A stretch of DNA of 64,000 nucleotides, taken from Psoroptes ovis. Taxonomy: Eukaryota; Arthropoda; Arachnida; Sarcoptiformes; Psoroptidae. The notes under the pieces were generated by a model that saw only the letters and a program-made list of their open reading frames with translations, did not search any database and was not told the DNA's origin. A program made the translations under genes and the position numbers. This document shows, piece after piece, positions 49,748 through 62,144 of the stretch; positions within the stretch are counted from its first letter, which is position 1; each line of letters opens with the position of its first letter. Location of the stretch: contig PQWQ01000016.1 in the NCBI GenBank assembly GCA_002943765.1, positions 992,001 through 1,056,000 on the forward strand. The letters are read 5' to 3'.

Positions 49748-52700
49748 ATGAAGGAGACTAGTCATCATAAGTTTCATCAAGTTTCATTTAATCAAATGTC
49801 ATCAATGACAGCTGAATTAACTAATTCAAATAATAATAATAATAATACTGATAGTATTAATATTAATAATAATAATAATAATAAATCATCATCATCATCA
49901 TCCCAACAAACGACATGTATTGTTAATAATAATGATGTTGTTGTTGTCAATAATAATGATGATGATCAAACAAATACGAATGGTGGTATTTTATTATCAT
50001 CATCATCATCATCAACAACACTTTCGCCAACATCTTCATTGGCAGCTTCAACGGTACCATCAACATCATGTTCATCTTTGACATTATCTCAAAAATCATC
50101 GAAAGTTAGTTCATTATCATATCGAGATCGTATGAAACGTAAAATATGCGATGCAAGTACAACAACAACGACAACAACAACAACAAACACAGAAATTACT
50201 GATCCATTATATCATGCATTCAAACGAATGTGCCAACAAGACGATTCTAGACGAATGTTGTTTCGTATTTTAGCTCAAGATTCTTCCACTACTAACACGG
50301 CATCATGTTCATCATCATCATCATCGTCGTTGTCGTCGTGTTCACCGTCTTCACCATCATCAACAGCTGCTAATACATTAATCAAAGAATTTGTACAACG
50401 TCTCCGGTGTAATGTAAAACGAAGCGAAAATGAACATTCATCAGATTTAATCGATGATTGTGAAACAACAACGATGACAATCAAACAACAAGATCAAAAT
50501 AATAATAATGTTGATGAAGATTTACCTAAAAACAATTCGAATGACATCGAACATAGTCATGAACATCATCATCATCATCATCATCACCAGCATCAACAGC
50601 AGCATCATCATCATCATAATCATAATTGCCATGAACAAATACATCATCATCATCATAATTCGTCTTCTAGTAACAATAATAATACAAATAATAATAATGT
50701 AAATAACAAATCGATGCAATCGAAAAAATCAAATGTACGAATTCAATGTAAAATAGTTCAATATTTAGCGACACAAATTCGTAAACTACCAATGTCATTA
50801 TCATTATCATTGATGACACCTCGATTACCGATGCCTGCGGCTGAATTACAAAATTTACGTTATGGTAAATATTTTCGTGTAGAACAATGTCCAAATGGTT
50901 ATGCAAAAGTATTACATTTGTATTGGGATGAAATTGCTCATCTTGATCGACAACAGAAATTAGAGCTAGCTGCTGAATTTATGAAAGAAAGCTTTCGAGA
51001 AGTGAAACCTGATGTTTCAGTATATGTCATTAGCATCATTCATAATGCTGCATATTATATGCCTGATTGGTTAGAATGGTTAGCCGATACGAATCCTAAT
51101 TTGCCCGTTAAAGCTGGTAAACTTGGTCAATCAGGTTCGGATATTGAAACAACAACAATGGCTCGTTACCGTGAACAGGTAATTTTGACATTCAATTCTA
51201 TTTCCAGTAATTTAATACATTGTTTTATATTACACAGGTTCATCGTACGTATCTGAATGGTACCTTTCGCTATGGTCCATTGCATCAAGTGTCTGTAGTG
51301 GGTACTGTACATGAAGAAGCTGGCGGCTATTTTCCACGACTGATATCAATTTTAGAAAAATCACCATTTCTTCGATTAGTGATGCCTTGGGGACCAATGT
51401 CATCACTGCAAAACATGTCGTCTCCAACTGAATCTAATGACGGACCTATTTTATGGGTTCGACCCGGTGAACAACTTATTCCTACCGCTTGTCTTTCAAC
51501 CAATTCATCTAGTACAACTAAACGTCAAAATGAACTTCGAGGACTTTTGCGTCGTACGTCAGAACCAAGAGAGTTGATGTTTGAAGACAGGTTTGTTATT
51601 TTTTTTTCGATTATTTACAATTTAATTTTGACAATTCTTTATTATCAACAAATCAGAACCAAAGCTCATGCAGATCAAGTAGGCGAAGGACTTGAACGAC
51701 AAACAACGGCCGCTGTTGGTGTGCTGAAAGCAATTCATTGTGGCCAACAACCTAAATATAATCGAGTCACTAAAGATGTGGTAGCATTTGATGCATCTCA
51801 TTTTGATGAATTAACAATGAAATTACAGCTAGATTTATATGAACCACCAGTATCACAATGTGTTACATGGATTGAAGACGCTAAATTGAATCAACTTCGC
51901 CGAGAAGGTGTTACATATGCTAGAGTTCAATTACATGATAATGATATTTATTTTTTACCACGCAATATTATTCATCAATTCCGTACGATCACTGGTAAGT
52001 TTTTTCTTTCTTTGGTGATTAAAATTTTGACAAGTTTTCATTTCATATTTTCTTTTTCCAAATCAGCTGTCACTTCAATCGCTTGGCATGTACGACTTAA
52101 AAGTTATTATACAAATAAACAAAAAGACAACAACACCACTGGTGAAAATAATGAAAATACAAATAACAATCAACATAAATGCCATCAACAGCGAAAGCAC
52201 TCCATTTCAAAAAGACCAATAAATCATAAACACCGAAGCAGCAATAAACAAGAGCCGAATGAATCGGCAAAAGCAAGTAAAATTGCTCGTATTGCATATG
52301 GTAATGATCAACCTGAAATGAAAACAATTGTAAATAAATCTAAATCTAATACAATCAATGATAATCATAATGATAATCAAGATGATCAATTAGATGATGA
52401 TGATAATGATGGATTAGAAGATGTAAAATCGAATGATAATAATAAAATAAATAATCGACCAAATCATCAACGTCGTCATAGTGAACATTGTGAACAAAAT
52501 CGAATGTTATCATGGTCAATGTCGCCAACAACAACAACAACAACAACGGCTAAACCACGTGTTCATAGTGAACCACCACCATCAATCGAGCAATGTTCAC
52601 CACGTAAACAATTGTTGTTGCAAGATATACATGAACATCAACAACAGCAACAGCATCAACAACATGAACATCATCATCAGCAACAACACGAAAAACAATC

Positions 52701-52788
52701 AACAGCATCGGTGATTACCACCAATATCGACCAAATGAATATCAAAAAAGAAATGGAAAACAAAGAACAAGATCACGAAGAAGGTTGA
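49748..52788 (+). CDS. RSBN1: RSBN1/DPY-21-family JmjC-domain protein (putative histone demethylase)
   Basis: Four exons: 49748-51178, 51238-51590, 51657-51994 and 52067-52788, 947 codons. Introns are 59, 66 and 72 bp, and all restore family sequence (e.g. MFEDRTKAHAD, RTITAVTSIAWH). The first 325 residues are mostly Asn, Ser, Thr and His runs with short conserved islands (SYRDRMKRKICD). The conserved core starts near 329 and includes AELQNLRYGKYFRVEQ, PILWVRPGEQLIPTA, RTSEPRELMFEDR, STAAVGVLKA-like and EPPVSQCVTW segments typical of round spermatid basic protein 1. Likely Fe(II) ligands of the JmjC fold are His502 and Glu504 (VHEEAGG) and His701 (PRNIIHQF). Family members such as C. elegans DPY-21 act on H4K20me2 in the nucleus. 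The tail is again Asp-, Gln- and His-rich. Family assignment is strong; activity is inferred. Confidence 0.9.
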
Positions 52789-53854
52789 TTAATTACATTC
52801 GATTTTATGGGGTAAAAATCATTCGATTTGATTTGATTTGATTCGACTGTTTGTTTTTAAATTTTTCAAAATTCTTAGACTTTTCATTCAACAAACACAC
52901 CCATACACACATGCATACATAAATCTTCTTAAATCACCAAACACTAATCATCTTCAATTTCTTTGATCTCTTTTGTATATGATGTTTTTTTTTTTTTTGG
53001 TGACAAATTTATTGAAAATTACACAAATTCATTCAGATAATTGTATTTATAATCCACCCATTCATTAATTTGATTTCATTCATTCATTTCTTCATCAATT
53101 TTTACTTTGTATTCTTTTTAAATTAAATCAAAAAAATTAAAAAAATAAAATCATTTTCTTATCTTTCTCTTTGTAATCACTCACAATCAACAGATGTCGC
53201 CTTGTTGTTCGATTGATTTGATTTGAATTTTTTCAAAAACTAAATCTTGATTTCTCAAAGATCTTAAGGTGGAAATTCCCGGATTTTTTTCCTCAGATCA
53301 AGTTCAGCTGAACAGCTGTTCAAATAGGCTAAATGGTTTCGAGAAAAGCTGGCCAATTTTGGGGGCCATAATGACACAGTGTTTGTATTACATGTGAGAA
53401 AAGATCAAACAGCAAATGAGCTATGAAGATGGATGGCAATTGAATTGATCAACAGCTTGATCAAAAGCTTTTTTTTTCAAAATTGAAGGTCTATTTTTTC
53501 GAAGGTTCGATTCGATTTGATCATTGTGTGTGTGAAAGCAGCAATTATCAATCATGTTTGATGGGTCACTGGCTTTGAAACATTCCATTCAATTTTCATT
53601 CCATTCAATTTTCAGATTGAAAATTTGCTCGTTTTTTTTTGACCACCGTCATTATCATCATTAATGTTCTTCAAGGCACAGAGAGAGAGAGAGAGACGCA
53701 GACACATAGGGGGTCATGACTTAGCTACAAAATAACCATGAAGCATGCATACATTATTCACATTCAAAAACATTCACCAAAACAAAACACATTTCAAAGT
53801 GAAAGTGGACCGGTTTCGCAAAGCCTGAACTAATGATCAAAGTAAACTTGAATA
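52789..53854. other. 3' flank of the RSBN1-like gene and spacer
   Basis: An AATAAA at 53144-53149 is a plausible poly(A) signal. A GC-richer patch at about 53260-53420 includes two CAGCTG E-box-like sites ten bases apart. A short (GA)n follows near 53680. Confidence 0.45.
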
Positions 53855-53937
53855 TTTCAGGTTGTCCGAAAAGTTTTGGCTGATTTTCATTAGCAACTCT
53901 TTCCGATTAAGCCGAATTAACTTTTCGGACAGCGTAA
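53855..53937. mobile_element. Mariner-type MITE (class b, interior inverted)
   Basis: An 83-bp element flanked by TA, with ends TTTCAGGTTGTCCGAAAAGT and, inverted, AACTTTTCGGACAGCGTAA. The interior GGCTGATTTTCAT...CCGATTAAGCCGAA is the reverse of the 12749 and 21870 copies. Confidence 0.8.
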
Positions 53938-56507
53938 TATATGTAAAAATTGAATGCGCGATTTTGAACATTTCAAAATGCTACTAGAAACGATGATTAA
54001 TTTTGAAAAATAAACCCAAAAAAACCAAAAAACCAATGCCACTATCAGTTGATTTGAATTTTTGGTATATATATTGGTTGGTTGGTCATTTTACTTCAAG
54101 CATTACCCAAAAAAAAACACACAGCAAACAACAACAAGACCAAGACCTGATCAAATGATTTTGTACAATTTTCAAATGAATTCTTGTTTTTGTTCAGTGT
54201 TCAGTGTTTGATGATTATATGTGTGTGTGTGTGCATTTTCAACGAAATGATAGTTTTTGAATCCATCGTTTTTGAATTCTATGATTGAATTCACATTGAA
54301 TCAGATTGTTGCTGGATATTCATCGAATCATACCATATACACATCCAATCCATTCAATTTTGTATTTTTAGTGAATTTTTAGCCTCGTGAATACTCTTTC
54401 ATTCGAAATATATTTGTCTGTTTGTGAATATTTTCAAAATATACATATATACAAGTCCAAATTGAAATTGGGCGCCATTCGCCATTCGTTATTCAGTTTC
54501 ATCTATTTGTTTGTTTTTTTTTTTTTTTTTTTGGTCCATACGTAAATCATCTTTATACATCTTAACTACATCGACTCATCAAAGGTATGTACCTTAATCA
54601 ATTAATAATGAATCGATCGATCGATCGATCAATTGATCAAACTTGTAATGTCAACCCTGAGAGAGAAAATAATAATTAAATAAATGACAATAATAAATTG
54701 ATCACCTGAATCAAACACTACCTGTTTTTTTTTTTTTTTTTTTTTTGAAAGGTACCTTTTACTTTATGAATCTCTTGTGTGTCCATGATCTATGATTCAA
54801 TGTTTCAATGATCAATGATTCATTGATTCATTGATTCAATGATGTAATTTAATTCAATTTCAATGTCCAATATATGATTCATGAGAAATATGTTTTGAAT
54901 TCATACAACAAATAATTGAATCAACAATGATAATGATGATAACATTATTGAATTGAATAGGGTTGAATTGAATCGGATTGAATCTGAATCCATCATGGCT
55001 AATACAATGGTTGATCTTTGATAAGCAAAACAAATAAATGAATGATTGAATGAATCGGACAAAATCGATCAATATCCGATTTATTGAGATATGTGTGTTA
55101 TTCCATATTGCGATCATCAATCACTAATTTCTTTTTGTCGTGTATATTTGAATGGTTACACAGATATAATCAATTCTTATATCAATGTATTTTCATTGGA
55201 TGTCAAAGATTGCATTGTCCGTTTTATCGCGGATTTTGCTTTCTTTGGATCATTTTTTATGGATCATCATCATCATCATAATGGTTAATGATGCCATCAT
55301 TTGATTATCATCTTTGTCGATGAATTTTGAACATCGATGATGGATGCTTTTCTTTGCAATCATTTTTTCTAATGGAAAAATGATCGTGATTGATGATGAT
55401 GATCATAATGATCATGATTCATGTATTTCCAATGAATTTGACATTTTTTTCTTGCTTTGAAATTTCTCCTTATCTTACAATCTTAATGGCCCAAGATTGT
55501 CGATTATTTGATTCGAGTTGAATCACCCTTTCATCATTCACTGATCTATCTATCCCAAGTCCATCCAATCCGATGCAATCTTCATCCATTGGATAGTACT
55601 TCGACGCAGCCAAAAAATTGATGCCGAACAACATTGAATTCACTTGTCAACAGTCGAAGACATATGACCAATGAGATTACATATGACACATGTCATGTGC
55701 ACATGTTGTGGGCGCTTTAAATCATTAGCTTTTGATTTTGTGATGAAAAAACATTCAAAAAAAAACAAGCATCAATCAAATGACCCCCGAATGACTGGCT
55801 GCAGGCCATCGAATAACCATAGCCCGAATCACATTCAACACCAAAAAAAAAAAAAAAAATTTGTTTATTTATTTGTTCAGTTGACATTCGATTAACAATG
55901 ATCATCATGTAGTCAATGTTTCAATTGATAGTATTGTCAACTGTATTCAGAATTGAAAAATTTCAGGCTGACAACAAACAAACAGAAATTCGAAAAATTA
56001 CAAATTTGAAAATCGAACAATCGAATCAATTGAAAATCAAAAATAGAATTGAATGTTTCATTTTTGTCCTCAGTGAAATGTGTCAAATTATTATTATTTT
56101 TCTGTGTGTGTGTGTTTACCAGTTGTTGTTGTTAAGGTGTCTTGTTGTTTTCTTTGGTTGTCTTGTGACAACAATTGAAATTAAATTTTCAATTTTGCCT
56201 GTCAATTCATTGCTGTTGATGCTGCATATTGAACTCAAATGATGACAACCCTAACGGTTGCCTTCTTTTGATGGCTGTGTTCATTGAAATTTTTGATTCA
56301 AATTCGTTTGAAATTCATTCGAATTTTACTTATTTATTTATTTCGAATGAATCGAAATGAATTTTTTTTCTGTTTCCAGTCGATTTCAATGAAATTTGAA
56401 TTTAAAGTTCTTCTTCTTCTTCTTCTTGAAAATTCTTGAATCGTCAGCAACAATGTTTTGTATTGGTGAATTTCGTTATATTGTTTCAAATAAATGGAAT
56501 TTAAATA
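53938..56507. other. Spacer; no gene supported
   Basis: It has (ATCG)n at about 54612-54630, several poly-T runs over 15 bases and repeated ATTGAT/ATCAAT units near 54800. Short frames near 55084-55288 and 55671-55895 show no family signature. Confidence 0.5.
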
Positions 56508-56587
56508 TTAGGTTGTACGAAAAGTTCTGACCGATTTTCTCACACAACTCTATTGAATAAGCAGAATAAAATTTTCGGACAGCCTAA
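56508..56587. mobile_element. Mariner-type MITE (class b)
   Basis: An 80-bp element flanked by TA, with ends TTAGGTTGTACGAAAAGTTC and, inverted, AAATTTTCGGACAGCCTAA. The interior GACCGATTTTCTCACACAAC resembles class b read on the minus strand. Confidence 0.82.
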
Positions 56588-59500
56588 TACATTTTCAATT
56601 GATTCGATCAGAATTTAATTAAAAATATTTCAACCAAACCAAATGTAAGAAAAACTAGAAGTGAAACATTCCGATCAATCATTGAATGATTGTATTTCAA
56701 TGATTCTATGAACAATTTTTGAATGTCAAATCATCGAAAAGTTCACAGTGATTCACAGTGAATCACAGTGTTTGTTTCGAGTGTGAAAAATTCAAGAATC
56801 GAAAATTTGAAATATTTGAATTTCGTGAATATTCTCAAGTGTCACGTGCCATATAATGATGGTCATCATCATCATCATTGATCAGCAGCGCATCGTGTCG
56901 ATGCCACGTGTTATGTGATTTTCAATTAATGATTATTCATTCATTCGTTGTTGTTGTGCTGTTGTTGAAGCACATTTGAATTGAATGAATTGAATTGAAA
57001 TGAAATGAAAGCTTTTAACATCGGAATAAATTGAAATTTTCTGGTGCGCAACAAGCTTAGAAATGCTCGAATGTAATAGATGCGTAGGTGTGCAGCTGTA
57101 ATCGATCTCTATATATGAATGCCCCCAAAAAAAAAAAAACGAACCGAATATGTATGTATAGCGCTTCTGAGTATGATGATGATTATGATCATCATCATCT
57201 TCTTTATCATCTCAAGAATGATATAATTTTCATTTATATTTACATTTAATGATGGGCCTTTCAGAAAAAAAATGTCCATATTCGGTCACACATACACTCA
57301 TAGATACTCGATGTGATTGCTTTGATGTAATTGAATTTCCTTATTCTTGGGAGCGACGTACACACACACATACACACACACCTTTTGGGTAAATTTCGAT
57401 TGAAATTGGCACATTAATGTGGCAAGTAAACAAACAAACAAATGAATAGTGAAACTCTTGTGGCCAAACTTGCTTGAAATTGATGAATATTATGGATCGG
57501 AACTTTTTCGAAAGTAAAAAAGAATAATCAATCTCATTAACATTCATAGCACAATGTGTGTGTGTATGTGCGAGTGCGAGCATACGAACACCATCAAAGT
57601 GTATGAAAAGCGTATTGAACGATGTCGAGCATCATTTTGTTTGGGCGCGTGATTCGAATTCAATCGGCAAATCATTCATTCATTCATTCATTTTATTCAT
57701 TCATCTTTCGTATTTCGTTTTGACATAATCTTTGAAGAAAATACAAATACAAGATGATAATGTATTTATGTGTTGTGTGAATGTATGAAACATACACACA
57801 CACACACACACAAATACACAAACAGGCTTTTCTTATACGGGGCAAACAGCTCGAGAATAGGCTTTTTTTGAAAATTTTCAATTTCATTCACAAATGGTGT
57901 TTCAATTATTTCGTTTTTTTTTCTTTGGTCGTATTTGGCATTGGCCAAATTGTGAACAACAATTTCTCAAGAATTTTGACCAATCAGGTAGGCATTAAAT
58001 AGTGAGCGTTGTGTACATATACATACACATCAATTTTACCAATCTTTTGATTCAATTAAAATATTTGTGTTTCCATCCATCCATCCATTCATCTATCCAT
58101 CCATCTGTTCGTGCCGACACGAATTGTTGGCCATATTTTTTTTTTTTTTTGTTTCGCTGGCTGATCGATGACCTTTTAACCATTGACCATCTTCGATATA
58201 TATATATTTATTTAATGTTGTTCCAAATTTTCGATCCTAACTCATCCAATTTGAATAATGCTAATAATAATGATAATATGTTCAATTGATTTCTGATCAT
58301 CTTGAACAACAGTAGACCTTGTCAATGTTATATATTGATATGTGTGTGTGTGTGTGTGTACTGTGGACCGCCATCATCGGCAAATAGCGTTGTTGTCGCG
58401 CTTGAACAAGCAAACTGGTCTTCTGTTTGAAAATAAAGAAAGAAATTGAAAAAAAAGGCCACCATTGTTGAATTTCGTGAATTTTATTCGTATTCGTAAA
58501 TATATGTATATGTCTAATAGGTTTTCTCATCATCATCATAATTATTATTATCATAACTTTTCAAATATTTGTGTGTGTGTGTGTGTGTGTCTATGTGTAC
58601 GAGCAAGAATGATGATGATGATCATCATAATAATAATTGTAATAATGATGGTCTTCACATAATCATCATCGTCCTTGTCTTTCAAAAGTCTTTTGATTTT
58701 GTTTGATTTTGCCCACCAGGCTTGTTTTTTTTTATTATTTATTCCTTAAAATGTGTCCATGTGTTTGTGTCTGTCCATGTGTGTCAAAGACAATGGCCAA
58801 AAAGGATCGCGAAACGCTTGGCTGAATTCTGTTGAATTGCGCCGGAATATAAATCTTTAAATTTGCTTATTGGCCAAATCAAACATCTTTGATTTTGACC
58901 CATCATATTCAGGGTCCACTTAATCAAACAAGCAACGCCCAATTTTGAATCAATTGATGATGATGATGATGAAGATGATGATGATGTGTGCCACACACAC
59001 ACACACACACACATACACACAACGAATAAATAAAATAAAAAGTTTAACCTTTGACATGATGATGATGATGATGATGATGAAGGTCCCGAATATGTGTGTG
59101 TGTATTAAATTAATGATAATAATATGGCCAATCGTGATTAATAACATTCAAATAGACCAAGAGGAGATGGACTGCATGTGGTCTGGACCTCATAAATACA
59201 TACATACATATGTGTATACACCCGGGCCAACCAAAGCAAAGAAATCAATTTTCATTTTTTTTTTCTATTCGCAAATTGATTCTGATTAATCATGTCATGA
59301 ATATAAAAAAATGATGAATGAAGCTTATGTCCATGTGTGTGTATGTGTGTATGTCTATGGGGTATGCACTTGTTGTTGTTATTGTTGTCTTGGTTAAGGT
59401 TGTAGGCTCACCTGTTCAACATTTTTTTCCAAAGCTAATTGAAAAAATAAATCGAATAGTTTTTTCAAATATGATCATAGATAATAAATAATGGTCATAT

Positions 59501-59941
59501 TCTTCCTCTCCCCTCCCCTCGGCGCGAAAAACATGATTCATATTACGTCGTCGATAGTCCACAAAATGCCTACAAACAACAACAACAACCAGTCGAATTC
59601 GTAAATTTTTGAGTGAATAATGAAGAATAAAGAATTGAATGAATGAGTAATGAAGAGAGAAGCTTTGGAAGCTTTGAAAGCTTTGAAAATCATGAATTTC
59701 ATTTGAATTGTGATTACATCACATCACATCACATCAATGAATATATATATAAACATTTGATAATTTGGCCTACCTTTGCTTGGCCACACAAGTAGTCACA
59801 TTCAATTCTCATGTGTCTCGTATTCGTTCTTTAATCAATCAATCAATTAATTCAATCATGTTTTTTGGCTTTATTCAATTTCAATTGTATATTTTTCTCG
59901 ATTCTTCAAATATATTATAAAGGTAGTAATAGTTTAAAATA
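56588..59941. other. Spacer upstream of plexin, rich in CA/GT and GAT arrays
   Basis: Several CA or GT arrays of 18-25 bases lie at about 57359-57381, 57790-57812, 58339-58359, 58569-58591 and 58992-59013. (GAT)n runs are interspersed. A CT/GC patch (CTCCCCTCCCCTCGGCGCG) lies at about 59507-59525. No coding chain was seen. Confidence 0.5.
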
Positions 59942-60026
59942 TTAGTACGTTGTTCCATAAGTTTTTGCCGTTTTTTCGGATTTTTTTCCATTGAAAAAAA
60001 TGGCAAAAACTTATGGGACAACCATG
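59942..60026. mobile_element. Mariner-type MITE, near-perfect hairpin (class a), ends worn
   Basis: About 85 bp. The left end is TTAG, a TAC insertion, then GTTGTTCCATAAGTTTTTGC; the inverted right end is AAAACTTATGGGACAACCAT. The arms GCCGTTTTTT and AAAAAATGGC pair. It lies 370 bp upstream of the plexin start codon. Confidence 0.78.
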
Positions 60027-60392
60027 ATTAATTCATGATTATCAATTATCAATTATTTTTATTTTTATCTTATTAATCAACAACAACCAGCAATGTTCAC
60101 ACAAACAGTCAGCAACAACAACAACAACAACAGGATTTATGGCTGATTGGCCTCTGTTATGGCTGACCAATCAACCAGTGATGCCATTAATCAATATTCT
60201 ACAAGATTCAAATATTTCCATTTCGAACAATTATTATTCGATAGAAAATAAAACTAGAAAGTTTCTCAGTGTTAGTTCAGTACACAACATCAAACATCAA
60301 ATAGATATTCATCAACGAGAAAAAAAAATCAATCAATCAATTGTGATCGCATGGCATCGCACAATCGCAAATGATGTCTAAATGTTGGCCAT

Positions 60393-61925
60393 ATGAAAAC
60401 GCAAATCAATTCGCGCACGATGGCCAGTGTCCAATTTCATCATCATCATCATCATCATGATCATGATAACTGCTGGCCAACTTTTTCATCGATCGCTGTG
60501 TTATGGATGCTGGCGGTGGGCATTTTAATGTTATCATTATCATGTCAAATTTCTAGCCAAATTCTAGTCATCAATAATGATACCAATAATCAAGCATCTT
60601 TATCGCATATACACCATAAAAATGTCGACCATCATCATCATCATCATCATAATCATTGGCGACATTATTCACATCTTACATCGAACAACAATCATAAACG
60701 TCGTGATACGTCATCATCATCGGCTAAAAATGATCATCACAATTCCACTGTGGATAATGGTGCACATCTAAAATCATATACAACTTCGAATAAAAGCATT
60801 AATTTTACACATATTGAATTCGATTCGACCACCGGTACTATTTATGTTGGTGCATCCAATTGGATATTTCAATTGGATTCCGATACACTTCGTGTTGAAC
60901 ATGCTGTACGTACCGGTCCAATTCGCGATAGTCCAATTTGTCCACCATCCGATTGTTCAAGTGTAAATAGCAATCTTCTACAAATAACCAATAATGTGAA
61001 TAAAATTCTTTTAGTAGAACCATATGCACGTATGTTGATTGTATGTGGTTCAGTGCATCAAGGTGCATGCACCAGACATCGTCTAGAAGATATATCACAA
61101 CACGAAGATCTTGTACCGTTACCGGTCGCTTCCAATGATGAAAATTGTTCAACAATAGCATTCGTTGGTCCGGCCAGATATTTTGGTGTGCAATTAACTC
61201 CAATTTTATATGTTGCAGCAACTGATTCACGTTCAGGACCATATCGTGACATGGTGCCAGCCATTTCTGGCCGATCATTAGAATCATCTCGATTGTTTAC
61301 AATAATTGATCGAGGTTTTGCCGACAGTGCTCGAGTCGATATTAGTTCGAATTTACGTGATTATTTTCTTGTTCATTATGTGTATGGCTTTTATGCCAAT
61401 GATTATGTTTATTTTGCCCAAGTACAACGCCGTTCATATTTACGGACGTTAGAAGAAATGGGCTATGCAACTAGTTTATCACGTGTTTGTGTTAGTGATG
61501 CTGGTTTTCATACCTACACCGAATTAACATTACAATGTTATTCATCACGAATCAAAAAACAATCATCAACCAACGGCCATCATTATCATCATAATCATCC
61601 TCAATATCATCGCAATCATCCAACAGAAGAGTCAACTATTGATGAATTCAATCTGTTACAAGATGCTATACTCATCAAAGCCGGTGCTGATCTATGTGAT
61701 TCAATGAACATTGAACGTGGTTCATTGGTGTTGATTGGTGTGTTTGCCAATAGCCATGATCATACGAATCGTGCCAACGGTGGAAAATCAGCTATATGCA
61801 TATATCCAATCATCGATATTGAACAACGATTCGCTGAAAATATTCATCTATGTTATAATGGTAGTGTTTATTCACGAAACATGGACTATATTGCCGGCAG
61901 TGTTAATCAATGTCCAGAGCCTGGG
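60393..61925 (+). CDS. Plexin, first coding exon (sema domain); gene continues past the right edge
   Basis: One exon of 511 codons is visible, ending in phase 0 at GGG|GTAAGT (61926). A hydrophobic segment (about residues 34-53, IAVLWMLAVGILMLSLS) serves as signal peptide or leader. It lies about 30 residues in, after a His/Asp run; Met10 is an alternative start. His- and Asn-rich linkers follow. The sema domain runs from about residue 132 to the end: FTHIEFDSTTGTIYVGASN, TGPIRDSPICPPSDC, LIVCGSVHQGACTRH, STIAFVGPARY, FLVHYVYGFYANDYVYF, SAICIYPI and CYNGS all fit plexins rather than semaphorins. Plexins are cell-surface semaphorin receptors for axon guidance and adhesion. The PSI, IPT, transmembrane and GAP parts must lie downstream. 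Class A versus B is not settled. A His-rich insert interrupts the sema domain near residues 396-413. Confidence 0.85.
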
Positions 61926-62144
61926 GTAAGTGGAAAAAAAATATTAATATTAAAAATATATTAAAATGACACGTGCATCATTATTTTCAAATATTAATTG
62001 CATCCACACCGTACAATGATTGATGATAGTGAAAAAAAATAAAAGGGCAAGCAAACCCCAGAAGAGAAATTGAGAAAAGTGAGACATTTGATCAATCAAT
62101 CAATCAATCAATCAATCCATCAAATCTTGCAAATATTACAAATA
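61926..62144 (+). other. Plexin intron 1, part before the mariner
   Basis: It begins GTAAGTGG. AT-rich sequence leads into a (CAAT)n array at about 62091-62117, 30 bp before the transposon. Confidence 0.6.

Noticed and set aside
60139..60381. An 80-codon plus-strand frame just upstream of plexin
   Set aside because: More likely 5' untranslated sequence; no signal peptide, no family match and a different frame context from the plexin start.
60838..61287. A 149-codon minus-strand frame
   Set aside because: Antisense shadow of the plexin sema exon, where codon bias leaves few reverse stops.
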